Of a stretch of DNA of 64,000 nt, positions 8,721-17,910 are shown piece by piece (positions within the stretch are counted from its first letter, which is position 1; each line of letters opens with the position of its first letter). The notes under the pieces were generated by a model. The model saw only the letters and a list, made by a program, of their open reading frames with translations, ran no database searches and had not been told where the DNA came from. The DNA is from Kineothrix sp. IPX-CK (lineage in GTDB: Bacteria > Bacillota > Clostridia > Lachnospirales > Lachnospiraceae): the NCBI RefSeq assembly GCF_039134705.1, contig NZ_CP146256.1, positions 3,968,001-4,032,000 of the forward strand. The letters are read 5' to 3'. Made by a program: the position numbers and the translations under genes.

Positions 8721-9716
8721 TCATCTTCTCATTTTAAGACTATGCAGCCTCCGCACCGTCTTTGGGGCCCCTGTAAGAAGCATCAGATAGAGCTTATTCT
8801 TTGCCGTAAGATAAGGGTTCCTCACCGTATCCGGAACATGCCTCCGTAAATATTTCTTTACCGAGCGGTAGCATTCATCCTCATCCACCATCCTGGAAAC
8901 CGGAATATGTAGCAGGTAATCCAATCTTTGATATAACGCAAATCGAACCGCTTCCCTTTTTAACATCGGATATTTTTCTTTCACCAGCGCTTCAACCATA
9001 TCCGCATTGATCACAATATCGATAAAAACTCTTGAGAATTCATCCTTCGTTTTCTTTCTCGTATTGCTTCCGATACGGTAAAACACATGATAACACTGCT
9101 GCGGAATCACTGCGATACTCCCCGCCTCCTCCAACATATTTACAAGAAGGTGAAAATCCTCATTCAATACTCCTTCGGGAAAGAGGCGGCCTTCGAACAG
9201 CCTCTTATCCGTCAGCTTCGTGCAAAAAGAGCTGTCTCCCTTATGCAGCAACAGCTCCCGAAGAAACCTTTCCGGTTCACATACATGTGCCTTCTCAGGC
9301 GGTTTGCATACATCGGGAAGCTTCTGTCCGTTCTCGTCAATTTCATCTCTGGAAACCTGAGCCATGCGAACCCCATATTTGTCCACACATTCCATCAGCC
9401 TCTCATACATGCCGCTATCGATGAAATCATCGCTGTCCACAAACCCAAGCCAACTTCCTCTCGCCTCACTAATCCCCAGGTTCCGGGCGGAAGACGAGCC
9501 TCCGTTTTTCTTATGGAACACTCTGATTCTTTCATCCTTCTTTGCAAGCTCATCCACCAGCCGTTCCGTCCCATCATTTGACCCGTCATCCACCAATATG
9601 ATTTCCAGATTGGAATACGTCTGTCTGCATATAGAGTCCACGCACCGCGGTAAATAATCTATAATATTATAAACAGGAACGATAACGCTGATCAATTCTT
9701 TCCCTGTTTTTTCCAT
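8721..9716 (-). CDS. family 2 glycosyltransferase
   Basis: GT-A fold enzyme of about 331 residues from MEKTGKELISVIVPVYN (a start four codons upstream is also open). It shows IILVDDGSNDGTE, then NGGSSSARNLGISEARG and the metal-binding GFVDSDDFID. The middle NEDFHLLVNM segment resembles the ED-containing catalytic region of capsular GT2 enzymes. The C-terminal part is basic and tyrosine-rich without a membrane anchor. It lies within the polysaccharide cluster between a GT4 gene and a GT-C-like protein. It probably adds one sugar of the repeat unit; donor and linkage are unknown. Confidence 0.85.
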   Translation of the reverse strand: MEKTGKELISVIVPVYNIIDYLPRCVDSICRQTYSNLEIILVDDGSNDGTERLVDELAKKDERIRVFHKKNGGSSSARNLGISEARGSWLGFVDSDDFIDSGMYERLMECVDKYGVRMAQVSRDEIDENGQKLPDVCKPPEKAHVCEPERFLRELLLHKGDSSFCTKLTDKRLFEGRLFPEGVLNEDFHLLVNMLEEAGSIAVIPQQCYHVFYRIGSNTRKKTKDEFSRVFIDIVINADMVEALVKEKYPMLKREAVRFALYQRLDYLLHIPVSRMVDEDECYRSVKKYLRRHVPDTVRNPYLTAKNKLYLMLLTGAPKTVRRLHSLKMRR

Positions 9717-9745
9717 TTCATTCCTCATGTTCTTATCCCTGCTTC

Positions 9746-10936
9746 CTATACCCGGTGCTCCGCTACCATCTCGTACATCCTCCCCGGCGCAATAACCGGT
9801 GCCGGGCTAAACGGTCCATCCTTTGCCGGAATCACCTTCCCATCCTTTAAATCCCCGCAAAAACGAAGCAGCTCCCCTGCTGCATATTCCGCATTCCACT
9901 TTCCGGTAATCGTACGGTAAGCTTCTTTTCCAAGCCGCATGGCAAGCTCCGGCTCTTTTACCAGCTTTCTGACCTGCATGGAAAAGTCCTCATAGGAGCC
10001 GTTTTTATACACCAATCCATTTTCTCCATGCTTTATCAGGAAAGGAACCGCTCCCGCTTCCACATTGGCTACCACGGCACAGCCGCTGTTCATGGCTTCG
10101 TTGACAACCGCTCCCCAGCCCTCCAGATAATTGCTGGTGAACAAATGGATCCGGCATTTTTCCATTATTTTTCTAACTTCCTTCGGTTCCGTATACCCGT
10201 AAAAGGTGAAGTATTCTTCCAGCTCGTCCGCCCTTACCGTACGCTTCAGTTCCTCCTCCAATTCACCGCTTCCCACCATATGAATATGGAAATCCGACTT
10301 TGCTTCCCGCAATTCCTTAGCAAGCCTTACTGCAAATTCGGGATGTTTTAACGGTATAAACCGCCCGGCCCATACCATATCGATTCTGTCAAGGCCTCCC
10401 TTCAGGCTCTCAAGCTCTCCTTCCGCATATAGAACAGTCTCAGGAAAATAACCGAACCGGAACATTTTGTCCGGATAAGCTCTTACAATATGAAAGTCCG
10501 AAGCCACATATGCTCCCGCACACAAAAGGTATACCGGTGCCTTCCGATATCTCGTATGCTCCTTATATTTCCTCACCAGCCCCCTCGGTGATACAGCTTT
10601 CCACTGGCCTTCCCGATACAGCCTTTCGCTCACCCGAATGACCGGCTTTCCCCCGCGCAGGCGCTTAGCCACAATATCCTCTCTCCCGGTCCAGCCGAAA
10701 ATAACGATATCGCTCTCCATAATCAGGTTGCGGCATTGCTCCTCCTGCTCATACAGGCAGAGCACATAGGGCAGCTTATGAAGCGCCACGCTCCATCCCA
10801 TGGCAATCCGCTGCTCTTCCATGGGCTCGGTCTGTATAAAATGATAGTCTTCTCCCAGCGCCTTATAGCATGCGTCCGAAAAAGGAATCTGATGATGATT
10901 GATATAATTGGATACAAAGGTAACCGTCATTCGCAA
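9746..10936 (-). CDS. family 4 glycosyltransferase (GT-B)
   Basis: A 396-residue protein with the two Rossmann halves of GT-B transferases. The N-terminal half begins MTVTFVSNYINHHQIPF; the C-terminal half contains DMVWAGRFIPLKHPEFAV, HMVGSGELEEEL, FTFYGY and LEGWGAVVNEAMNSGCAVV, the E-x7-E signature of family GT4. No signal peptide or membrane segment. The start overlaps the end of the upstream GT4 gene by 10 bp, indicating coupled translation. It belongs to the polysaccharide cluster; the sugar transferred cannot be told. Confidence 0.87.
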   Translation of the reverse strand: MRMTVTFVSNYINHHQIPFSDACYKALGEDYHFIQTEPMEEQRIAMGWSVALHKLPYVLCLYEQEEQCRNLIMESDIVIFGWTGREDIVAKRLRGGKPVIRVSERLYREGQWKAVSPRGLVRKYKEHTRYRKAPVYLLCAGAYVASDFHIVRAYPDKMFRFGYFPETVLYAEGELESLKGGLDRIDMVWAGRFIPLKHPEFAVRLAKELREAKSDFHIHMVGSGELEEELKRTVRADELEEYFTFYGYTEPKEVRKIMEKCRIHLFTSNYLEGWGAVVNEAMNSGCAVVANVEAGAVPFLIKHGENGLVYKNGSYEDFSMQVRKLVKEPELAMRLGKEAYRTITGKWNAEYAAGELLRFCGDLKDGKVIPAKDGPFSPAPVIAPGRMYEMVAEHRV

Positions 10937-12222
10937 ATCTCCTTATATATTTCCAAAAGCCTTTCGTAATTAGCGTCTCCATTATGGGTCTTATATGCCC
11001 TTCTTCTTGCCGCTTCCGCTCTTTTTAGTGTCTCCTCCGGGTCCATCCACACCCTAAGTACCGCATCCCCTAATTTATCCACATTCCCCGCATCGTAAAG
11101 AAGTCCCTCTGCTTCATCTTCGAGCATACTGGGAATGCCTCCCGTTCGCGCCGCCACTGCAGGCACGCCTAAAAGCATGGCCTCTCCCATAGAATTAGGG
11201 GAATTTTCCAAGGAAGACGGGCATACGAATACGCTGCTTTTTAAAAACTGCTGCTTCATCTCCTCCGCTGAAAGCTTGCCAAGTATCTTCACCTTATCCC
11301 CCAGACCGTATTCGCGTATCAGCTTCCTCAAATACTTTCCATAGGAGGATATCTTTATCCGGTCTTTCATCGACCGATCATCGATAATACTATTTCCCGC
11401 CACATAGACGACTGCATCCGGATATTCCGAAAGAATCCTCGGCATAGCCAAAAGCACATAATGAAAGCCCTTTAGAGGATAGTCCCCCTGACTTAGAAAA
11501 ATGCTGTGAGGCACGCACTTTTCCTGTTTCCATTTTCCGTTATAGAAATTAAAGCGCATGGTTTCATTCATATGGTAATATTTTGCATTGCCATTGATCT
11601 TTTTCGTTTCTTCTCTGTCGAAACCGGTTCGTCCCGTAATATTTCCGGCGTTTTTCAGAGCCTCTTTCTCATGCTCTCCCCGCAGTCTGAACTTCTCCTG
11701 CTGCCGCCTTATTCCGTCTCTTTTTATTATATCCCGGAAGGTCCTTCTCTTCTGTACGTATTCCGGAAGATCTGCCATATAAGCCTCAGCGCAGGCAAAA
11801 CAAAGCCCCTGTATCCCTATCAGGATTCTCTCCGGCCGGCCGGATGCTCTCGTCATAGCCAGCGTATGCGGAAACTCCGTTCCGAAAATATGCACAACAT
11901 CGGGATTAAAGTCTTTCAGGATTTCCGAAAAACGCCTTTCCATACTCGCATCATATTTTTCCGGCGAGTTAAGGGTCTCCTGGAAGGCATAGCACGCCGT
12001 ATTTCCAAGCATCCACCGCCCGTTTAACTCCTTAAGTTTCCCTTCCAGCCTTTCCACCGGAAAACAGATTCCCAATTCCATCTGCCTCCTGTCATCCTTA
12101 CCCATGCGTTCATAGATACCCGTCAGCCAACCTTCCCTATTGCTGTAGGGAAGTCCAAGACTTTCTGCAATAGCTGGAAGCATAATATTACATAACCACA
12201 ATACTCTCATATTTATACCCAT
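10927..12222 (-). CDS. family 4 glycosyltransferase (GT-B)
   Basis: About 431 residues from MGINMRVLWLCN, chosen because GGAAAG precedes it; the frame is open 15 codons further, through a palindromic leader, so those codons are probably untranslated. Motifs are VVHIFGTEFPHTLAM, FLSQGDYPLKGFHYVLLAM, VYVAGNS, VKILGKLSAEEM and CPSSLENSPNSMGEAMLLG with the GT4 E-x7-E pair. An atypical charged insertion (about residues 165-225) lies between the two halves. It overlaps the next GT4 gene by 10 bp. Leader hairpins at 12231-12269 could affect its translation. Confidence 0.86.
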   Translation of the reverse strand: MGINMRVLWLCNIMLPAIAESLGLPYSNREGWLTGIYERMGKDDRRQMELGICFPVERLEGKLKELNGRWMLGNTACYAFQETLNSPEKYDASMERRFSEILKDFNPDVVHIFGTEFPHTLAMTRASGRPERILIGIQGLCFACAEAYMADLPEYVQKRRTFRDIIKRDGIRRQQEKFRLRGEHEKEALKNAGNITGRTGFDREETKKINGNAKYYHMNETMRFNFYNGKWKQEKCVPHSIFLSQGDYPLKGFHYVLLAMPRILSEYPDAVVYVAGNSIIDDRSMKDRIKISSYGKYLRKLIREYGLGDKVKILGKLSAEEMKQQFLKSSVFVCPSSLENSPNSMGEAMLLGVPAVAARTGGIPSMLEDEAEGLLYDAGNVDKLGDAVLRVWMDPEETLKRAEAARRRAYKTHNGDANYERLLEIYKEICE

Positions 12223-12230
12223 GTTCTTTC

Positions 12231-12269
12231 CAAAGTCCGGAGACTTTGTGCAGGTGTGCAAGCACACCT
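12231..12269 (-). promoter_or_regulatory. double hairpin in the leader of the GT4 gene
   Basis: CAAAGTC (12231-12237) pairs with GACTTTG (12242-12248), and AGGTGTGC (12252-12259) pairs with GCACACCT (12262-12269). The first stem ends right at the GGAAAG ribosome site of the gene starting at 12222. A similar AAGTC-n4-GACTT leader occurs before the genes starting at 26154 and 58131. Confidence 0.5.
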
Positions 12270-12299
12270 TATGCCGCTGCTTCGTGATATTCTCTTAGA

Positions 12300-12582
12300 A
12301 TTAGAACTTCAAAAGTCCTTTTTGCTAACTTTATCAGGCAATAGACCCAAAATAAAAAGAACGACTGCACCTATGAAAATATTTAGAAGTTCTTTCTCTG
12401 TATACTTGAGCCATATCAGAAAACAAAACTGTTTGAGCGCAGCGAGTTCTTTGTTTTCTGATATGCTTGGCTCAAATTTACTGAGAATTAGAACTTCTTA
12501 TATATTTGAATTCGGCGCGGGAATCTTTTTATTTTGGGTCTATTGACTCCTACACATTAAAATAGGACTTTTGATGTTCTAA
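12300..12582. mobile_element. family B hairpin element, copy 2
   Basis: 283 bp forming a single extended hairpin from ATTAGAAC at the left to GTTCTAAT at the right. A 22-bp stretch beginning CAATAGACCC (12342 onward) is perfectly complementary to the stretch ending GGGTCTATTG near 12545. The apical sequence GTTTGAGCGCAGCGAG is identical to the other copies. Flanking decamers TTCTCTTAGA and TCCTAATATA agree at 6 of 10 positions, consistent with a decayed target duplication. It fills most of the gap between two glycosyltransferase genes; no coding gene is supported there. Confidence 0.7.
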
Positions 12583-12601
12583 TCCTAATATATCATATCA
12601 G

Positions 12602-13411
12602 TTACTCCTGCCGCTTATATACAAGCGCTTTCAGCTTATTGTAAATATGAGCCGTCACCTTATATCGGGAAATACACGTTCTTAGCGGGGCAAGCGACAG
12701 AATCATGAGAGCGCGGTATTTTAGTACCTGTCCGCTTGACATATACTTCTTTACAATTTCCTTATGTTCCGCCTCGGACCGCTTTCTGTTCTCCTTCGTC
12801 TCGGAAAAGCCGCCGCCCTCATAGTCAGCAATCAGAAACGGCATATATACCGTATCCGCTTCCCCTTCAAAAAAACACCAGAGGAAATGCTCGTAATCCG
12901 CCCTTACATGATATTTCAAATCGAATCCCTTGCGTCTCATAAGCTCTGCCGAATAAAAGCAAGCCTGATGGCAGGGCACATTTCTATAGCACCCGAAAGC
13001 GTCCATATGGGGATTGGAACTTACCCTTTCTCCCGTTATCTTTTCCAGGATATCGCCATAAAAAACGACATTTTCTCTCCGCCTCGGATATTCTTTTATT
13101 TGCTTAGCAACTCTTTGAAGAACGTCCTCCCGGTAAAAGGCATCTCCGCAGTTTAAAAAATAAACATAGTCTCCCTTTATCTCTTTCACTGCCTGATTCA
13201 TCGCATCATATATACCCGTATCCTCCAGACGGTACACCTTTATCCTTTCATCCGCAGGAAGCTCCTCTATCGAACCATCCTTAGAAAGCCCGTCCTTTAC
13301 GATTATTTCATAGTCAGCGTATGTCTGACGCCGAATATTTTCAATCACCGCTTTCAGCCTTTCTCCCTCATTAAGGCAGACTACTACAATGCTGAACATT
13401 ATCCGTCCCAT
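12602..13411 (-). CDS. family 2 glycosyltransferase
   Basis: About 269 residues from MGRIMFSIVVVCLNEGE, chosen because GGAGAG lies 3 nt upstream; the longer frame would run into a small family A insertion at 13427. Features are YEIIVKDGLSKDGSIEE and IYDAMNQAVKEIKGDYVYFLNCGD, in which NCGD replaces the usual DxD, a form common in WcaA/KfoC-like GT2 enzymes. A second conserved block, NVPCHQACFYSAEL, follows. It resembles transferases that act early in capsule or teichuronic-type glycans. Donor is unknown. Confidence 0.84.
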   Translation of the reverse strand: MGRIMFSIVVVCLNEGERLKAVIENIRRQTYADYEIIVKDGLSKDGSIEELPADERIKVYRLEDTGIYDAMNQAVKEIKGDYVYFLNCGDAFYREDVLQRVAKQIKEYPRRRENVVFYGDILEKITGERVSSNPHMDAFGCYRNVPCHQACFYSAELMRRKGFDLKYHVRADYEHFLWCFFEGEADTVYMPFLIADYEGGGFSETKENRKRSEAEHKEIVKKYMSSGQVLKYRALMILSLAPLRTCISRYKVTAHIYNKLKALVYKRQE

Positions 13412-13426
13412 AAACTCTCCTTTAAT

Positions 13427-13459
13427 GTTACTATTCACAACTTTGCTGTGAACAGTAAC
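13427..13459. mobile_element. family A mini-insertion (33 bp) with 8-bp target duplication
   Basis: Inverted ends GTTACTATTCACA and TGTGAACAGTAAC make a near-perfect hairpin. It is flanked on both sides by the exact octamer CCTTTAAT (13419-13426 and 13460-13467), as expected for a transposed unit. It lies between the epsG-like gene and the next glycosyltransferase. Confidence 0.72.
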
Positions 13460-13462
13460 CCT

Positions 13463-14611
13463 TTAATTCATATCCGATAAAATCGGCACCATGTCGTGGA
13501 ACATAAACGTCTGGTATGGCAGCACTCGGATGCCGTCATTCCCCGCTCTCATCAAATACATCACAAAATATCCCACCGCTGCCAGCGCTATTGCCACGGT
13601 GAAAAATCGTTTCTGCCTTTTATCCGGTATCCTGCTTACGATTGCCGGGAGGAAGAGAATCTGTGTGATGTTCAGGTAATAGCCGATTCTCGTTATAATA
13701 GGCAGGAAGGAGCAGCAGACATACAAAACCAATGCGCCCAGATTACAATAAAAATAAAAGCGGTTCCTTTTGCTGTCCTTTACCGCGTCCTTATAATACA
13801 GCAAAGATAATGCGAGCACACCTGCGCAGCGCAATATATTGAACCAGCTGACGCCGCCTTCCAAATATTCCGTATCCTCGTAAGAAGGATAGAGAAATAC
13901 TACCACCTTTAAATAAAAATCCTGCAGAAAGAAAAAAGTACTGCAAAATACCGCCATTAACGCAAGCTGCCATTTTTTCCAAGGAAGTGTAGCGAGGAAA
14001 TATAAGGGTATGATCACCAGCATCGATTTATGAAACGCAGCACCTAAGAGCACCAGAAGGATAAATTTCCCCCATTCTTTTTGCAGCACATACTTTATGG
14101 AATACAAAGCCAGCGCCAGCGCAAAATAATAGCGTACCGTATTAAACGTGTGAAAATAAAAACCGAATGCCATGAATAAAAAAAAGCTGAAGCCAAAGCT
14201 GTCACTTTGCTCGTACATAGCCTTCAAAAAGAATAGGAGCGTGAAAAATGCGAATACGGCAAATACCAACAGGAAATTCTCATAGCCCGAGACAGCGTAC
14301 AGCACCGTTACCAACGCGTTAAAGCCTGCCTCCGTAGGAACATAATCATATGCTCCTACTGCAATCAGGTGCATGAATTCCACATACTTGGCATAATCAT
14401 TACCTACGTTCAGCCTGCATGCGGATAATCCAAATAAGATGATAAAAATAGAAAACAGGCACAGCCCGTTTAAAGCCTGCTGCCTGCTCCATTTGTTGCC
14501 TGGAAAATTATAAAGCGAACCTCCCAAACGATGATTTATGCCATTTGGCATGACACGTACCGCTGCCGCGAGCAATATGGTCACCACCGCAATCGTTATA
14601 TATAAAATCAT
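13463..14611 (-). CDS. EpsG-family membrane protein, probable polysaccharide polymerase
   Basis: About 382 residues from MILYITIAVV; this start makes an ATGA overlap with the stop of the upstream glycosyltransferase, so it is preferred to the longer frame. The protein has about ten transmembrane segments. NVGNDYAKYVEFMHLI and FNALVTVLYAVSGYENFLL, followed by a periplasmic-loop pattern, are characteristic of the EpsG/Wzy-like family, which polymerises undecaprenyl-linked repeat units outside the membrane. Its place next to the Wzz-like and initiating transferase genes fits that role. The stop lies within the direct repeat of a family A insertion. Confidence 0.82.
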   Translation of the reverse strand: MILYITIAVVTILLAAAVRVMPNGINHRLGGSLYNFPGNKWSRQQALNGLCLFSIFIILFGLSACRLNVGNDYAKYVEFMHLIAVGAYDYVPTEAGFNALVTVLYAVSGYENFLLVFAVFAFFTLLFFLKAMYEQSDSFGFSFFLFMAFGFYFHTFNTVRYYFALALALYSIKYVLQKEWGKFILLVLLGAAFHKSMLVIIPLYFLATLPWKKWQLALMAVFCSTFFFLQDFYLKVVVFLYPSYEDTEYLEGGVSWFNILRCAGVLALSLLYYKDAVKDSKRNRFYFYCNLGALVLYVCCSFLPIITRIGYYLNITQILFLPAIVSRIPDKRQKRFFTVAIALAAVGYFVMYLMRAGNDGIRVLPYQTFMFHDMVPILSDMN

Positions 14612-15393
14612 AATCCGCGAACCCCTTCCCGCATCCACCTATACGCCTGCATCCAGCCGATTTCCCTGCACATTTCCTTTTTATGTGCCATAAGAAATCG
14701 CAGGGAAAAAGGAATTGCCATCCTCCCGTATAAATAGCGGTACAACACGCCCCTGTCCTTGAAAAACTTCTCGTTATAACCGTGAAACCACGTAGACTCT
14801 CTCTCTGTCTCCTCTCCTATCGCCACGGGAGACGCATAGATACGAAGTCCGGCTCTTAGGCAATCCCTGAGAAAAAGGCTGTCTTCGCCGTTGCTGTATA
14901 CAGCTCCCCCTCCAAAGAGGAGAGAAAAACTGACACTCGCGCTATGGAGCGATGAGCGCTTCGCCGCAATGCTGTATGCCGGATATCTTCCGTAATTATA
15001 CCAACGGATCCTTTTTGACTTTTCATTCCAATAGGTCCTCCTCGACGGAGCAACCTTTACATTGAACAAAATAATATCCGCGTCCTTTTTCTTCAAGAAT
15101 TCTTCTTCTATTTTTTTTGCATATCCTGTATCATATGCAATATCTTCATCCGCAAAAATACAGATATCTCCATCGGCGCGCATAAGGGCCGTGTTTCTGC
15201 TAAGCCCTACCCCTCTTTCCTTCAGGCTGTAACAGCGTACCCGGTGTTCCTTATGCCGATATTCGTTATAGGAGAAGCTTTCGCACTGATTGACGACGAT
15301 AGCCTCCGTCTCTATATTCATTTTCTCTGCCAGCGTCAGGACATCCTGATTCACTGCGGAAACCAACATCTGCAATTCCATCTCCGGCTCCAT
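14608..15393 (-). CDS. glycosyltransferase family A-like protein
   Basis: A 261-residue GT-A-like protein with a short N-terminus: it starts MEPEMELQMLVSAVNQ instead of the usual VSVIIPxYN strand. Downstream elements are AIVVNQCES, GVGLSRNTALMRADGDICIFADEDIAY (with an ADED metal site) and GEDSLFLRDCLRAG, the ED catalytic region. One of the internal methionines could be the true start. It sits 8 bp after the Wzz-like gene and overlaps epsG by 4 bp, so it is part of the polymerisation block of the cluster. The sugar is unknown. Confidence 0.75.
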   Translation of the reverse strand: MEPEMELQMLVSAVNQDVLTLAEKMNIETEAIVVNQCESFSYNEYRHKEHRVRCYSLKERGVGLSRNTALMRADGDICIFADEDIAYDTGYAKKIEEEFLKKKDADIILFNVKVAPSRRTYWNEKSKRIRWYNYGRYPAYSIAAKRSSLHSASVSFSLLFGGGAVYSNGEDSLFLRDCLRAGLRIYASPVAIGEETERESTWFHGYNEKFFKDRGVLYRYLYGRMAIPFSLRFLMAHKKEMCREIGWMQAYRWMREGVRGL

Positions 15394-15401
15394 TCCATTT
15401 C

Positions 15402-16499
15402 TTACTTTTCACACTTATGCCACTTGCACATATAGTACTTTTTCAAAAAGCGAACGTCCGCTTCAACAATCAATATTCCGATAACCCTGCAATCCTGTTT
15501 TTCCAGATTATTCAAGGCACGTTCTACCAACTTCCCGTTTCCTCTGCCGTAGCGTACCGTCAGAAGAACTCCGTCCGTATTTCTTATTACTTCATACACC
15601 TCCGGCGAATCCTCCGCAAGCCCTACCGGAATAATCTCACAACTTTCCTCCTGCTTCTTAGTGCTAAGGATCTTCTCTATAGTAAGCACCGCATTCTTGG
15701 CATCCTCGCTGTTGTCCGCACTCATAAGTGAGACCTTCCTTAAATTCTTGCACAAATAACTGTAATTGGCCAAAAACTCGCTTCCGTAACTTTGGAAGGT
15801 CCCTGATTCATCGGCCGTAAAGATTCCGACTGCCGGTACTGCGAACTGTTTCTCAGCGTCCGCTTCCACATAAATGGAATCATCCAATATATAATACAGG
15901 ACCATGCACAGCAAAACGATAACGAGCATAACCACAGCTCCCGTCACAGCTGCATTTATGGTGCGGTCGTCCCATACGATTTGCTCTGGCTCTCCCGTGC
16001 TGTAAATTTCTATACTTTGAAACAGCTCGTCCGTTTCTCCAAGATGTACTAAGGAAACCTGAATAGCCTCCATGATCTGAGCCGTAAGCTCCGGCTGTCT
16101 TGTAGTGACCGTTACCGTAAGCAGGCGAATATCGGAAAGAATCTCCGCTTTGGTCGCAGCCGTCACTTCTTCTCTGCTTATCTGTGCCGGCAGCTCCGCC
16201 ATCGCATAGTCTAAAATGGGGTCCGTATCCAACAAGTCGTTCCAAGTATAACCGTTATAGGAAAGCTCGTTAAAATCCTCCGGCTCACAGTTGAAATTCA
16301 AGTATATCTTAGACACCGACTGGTATTCCTTCTCTGACGCAAATATGAAGTGCGCGGCAAGATAAAGTCCTATTCCCAAGACGGCTCCCAGGACGATTGC
16401 AGCCACAGCCAGCCATAGCTTATTCATAAACTGCAGAAATACTCTTTTCAGATCCATCCCTGCCCGCATATACCTTTCATTTTCCATCCTACAAATCAT
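15402..16499 (-). CDS. Wzz/YveK-type chain-length protein with a P-loop-less C-terminal domain
   Basis: A 365-residue protein. An N-terminal cytoplasmic strip with DLKRVFLQFMNKLWL precedes transmembrane segment 1 (about residues 27-50). An extracellular domain runs to about 180, then segment 2 (about 183-205). This Wzz topology is used by regulators of polysaccharide chain length. The last 155 residues look like the fold of a BY-kinase/ParA-type partner (YLCKNLRKVSLMSADNSED, then VLLTVRYGRGNGKLVERALNNLEKQDCRVIGILIV). No Walker A GKS/GKT motif is visible, and there is no tyrosine-rich tail. It is therefore probably a non-catalytic modulator. It directly follows the sugar-phosphate transferase gene. 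Confidence 0.8.
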   Translation of the reverse strand: MICRMENERYMRAGMDLKRVFLQFMNKLWLAVAAIVLGAVLGIGLYLAAHFIFASEKEYQSVSKIYLNFNCEPEDFNELSYNGYTWNDLLDTDPILDYAMAELPAQISREEVTAATKAEILSDIRLLTVTVTTRQPELTAQIMEAIQVSLVHLGETDELFQSIEIYSTGEPEQIVWDDRTINAAVTGAVVMLVIVLLCMVLYYILDDSIYVEADAEKQFAVPAVGIFTADESGTFQSYGSEFLANYSYLCKNLRKVSLMSADNSEDAKNAVLTIEKILSTKKQEESCEIIPVGLAEDSPEVYEVIRNTDGVLLTVRYGRGNGKLVERALNNLEKQDCRVIGILIVEADVRFLKKYYMCKWHKCEK

Positions 16500-16508
16500 A
16501 TTCCCTTC

Positions 16509-17888
16509 TTATTTATCCTCTTCCTGCCTAAGCGCCGTTATCTGCTTGCTGTCCACACCTTCTGTGCTTTCTGCCCGAAACAGTATCTTCAAAGTTAACA
16601 GCATCAGTTTGATATCCAGCCATACGGTATAATTTTCGATATAAGCCAGATCCAGCTTCAGCTTATCGTAGGGTGTCGTGTTGTATTTGCCGTAAACCTG
16701 TGCATAACCCGCCAGTCCGGCTTTAACTTTCATCCGGTAAACGAATTCCGGCATTTCCTCAACATACTGGGCGATGATTTCAGGACGTTCCGGTCTCGGA
16801 CCTATGAAGGACATCTCACCCTTTAAAATATTGAACAATTGCGGAAGCTCGTCAATGCGTACCGCCCTGATAAACTTTCCTACGGGCGTTATCCTCGAAT
16901 CATTCTTTGCCGCCAGCCTGGCCACGCCGTCCTTTTCCGCATCCACCCGCATGCTCCTGAACTTCATGATATAAAATTGCTCCTGATCCCTCGTACAGCG
17001 TACCTGCTTGTACAAAACGGGACCATTGTCATACAGCCTTATGATGAATGCAGTGACAATCATAATCGGAGAGGTAATCGCAATCAAAAGCAAAGAACAG
17101 ACAATATCAATCAGCCTCTTTATTGCCCTCTGCTCTACCGTTAAGGAATATTCCCTTGTGAGGAAAATAGGCGTATCGAAGAAATGGAGCTGGTCGGAAC
17201 CTTGAATCAGCACATCCGTAATCTTAGGCATCATATATACACGAATGGATTTTCCATAGAAAAATTTAAGCAGCTTATTCCTTTCCTGCGTGGAAATATC
17301 CCAAAGAACGACTGCATCATAGCGCTTCACCGCCTCTTCTTCTATGGCCGTTACTCCTTCGCCGATATTCATACATTTCACAATATTGAATTTATCTTTT
17401 CTAGTGGCAAACTTGTTCATGATATCGTCAATGGACCGCTCTCCGTATACTAACAGCATTTCCCGCGGCGGAAATATGCTTCGATAAAAGGAATTGCAAA
17501 AATAAGTCCAGATGCCGGATATCACGAACTGTATGGCTGTCACCTGCAGCATCGGCCCAATCGGGGCCAGCCAGTTTCTCATGAGGGAAATTTGAAAATA
17601 AGATATCACGTTTACGGCCAGAAAAGAAAATATCTGTGAGAAGAACACCTCGGAAGGCTTCAAATAGCCGATTTTCAATCCTCCGTAAGTATTGGTGAAA
17701 AAGAACAAAAGAACGAAATAAATACCGATAATCAAAATATGTCCGTTAATATAAAATTTCAGCTTCAACAATACGAGAGGATAATAGCTTTCAAACCAAA
17801 AATAGGCATAAACAGCCGTTTGCAGGCAAAGTCCCAGCAGCGAAAGCTGTAATATAATAATTCTTTTCATAGATTCCAAACGTTTCAC
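16509..17888 (-). CDS. initiating polyprenyl-phosphate sugar-1-phosphate transferase (CpsE/WcaJ family)
   Basis: 459 residues. The N-terminal third has four or five transmembrane segments, then comes a CoA-binding-like central region (LLVYGERSIDDIMNKF), one more membrane segment (SLLLIAITSPIMIVTAFII) and the catalytic bacterial sugar transferase domain. Diagnostic pieces are KQVRCTRDQEQFYIMKFRSM, RIDELPQLFNILKGEMSFIGPRP and KVKAGLAGYAQVYGKYNT. Such enzymes move a hexose-1-phosphate from a nucleotide sugar to undecaprenyl phosphate, the first membrane step of repeat-unit assembly. Its presence with Wzz-like and EpsG-like genes defines a Wzx/Wzy-type cluster; no Wzx flippase is in the window. 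Confidence 0.9.
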   Translation of the reverse strand: MKRLESMKRIIILQLSLLGLCLQTAVYAYFWFESYYPLVLLKLKFYINGHILIIGIYFVLLFFFTNTYGGLKIGYLKPSEVFFSQIFSFLAVNVISYFQISLMRNWLAPIGPMLQVTAIQFVISGIWTYFCNSFYRSIFPPREMLLVYGERSIDDIMNKFATRKDKFNIVKCMNIGEGVTAIEEEAVKRYDAVVLWDISTQERNKLLKFFYGKSIRVYMMPKITDVLIQGSDQLHFFDTPIFLTREYSLTVEQRAIKRLIDIVCSLLLIAITSPIMIVTAFIIRLYDNGPVLYKQVRCTRDQEQFYIMKFRSMRVDAEKDGVARLAAKNDSRITPVGKFIRAVRIDELPQLFNILKGEMSFIGPRPERPEIIAQYVEEMPEFVYRMKVKAGLAGYAQVYGKYNTTPYDKLKLDLAYIENYTVWLDIKLMLLTLKILFRAESTEGVDSKQITALRQEEDK

Positions 17889-17910
17889 AAATGCACCTCG
17901 TCCCTTATGT

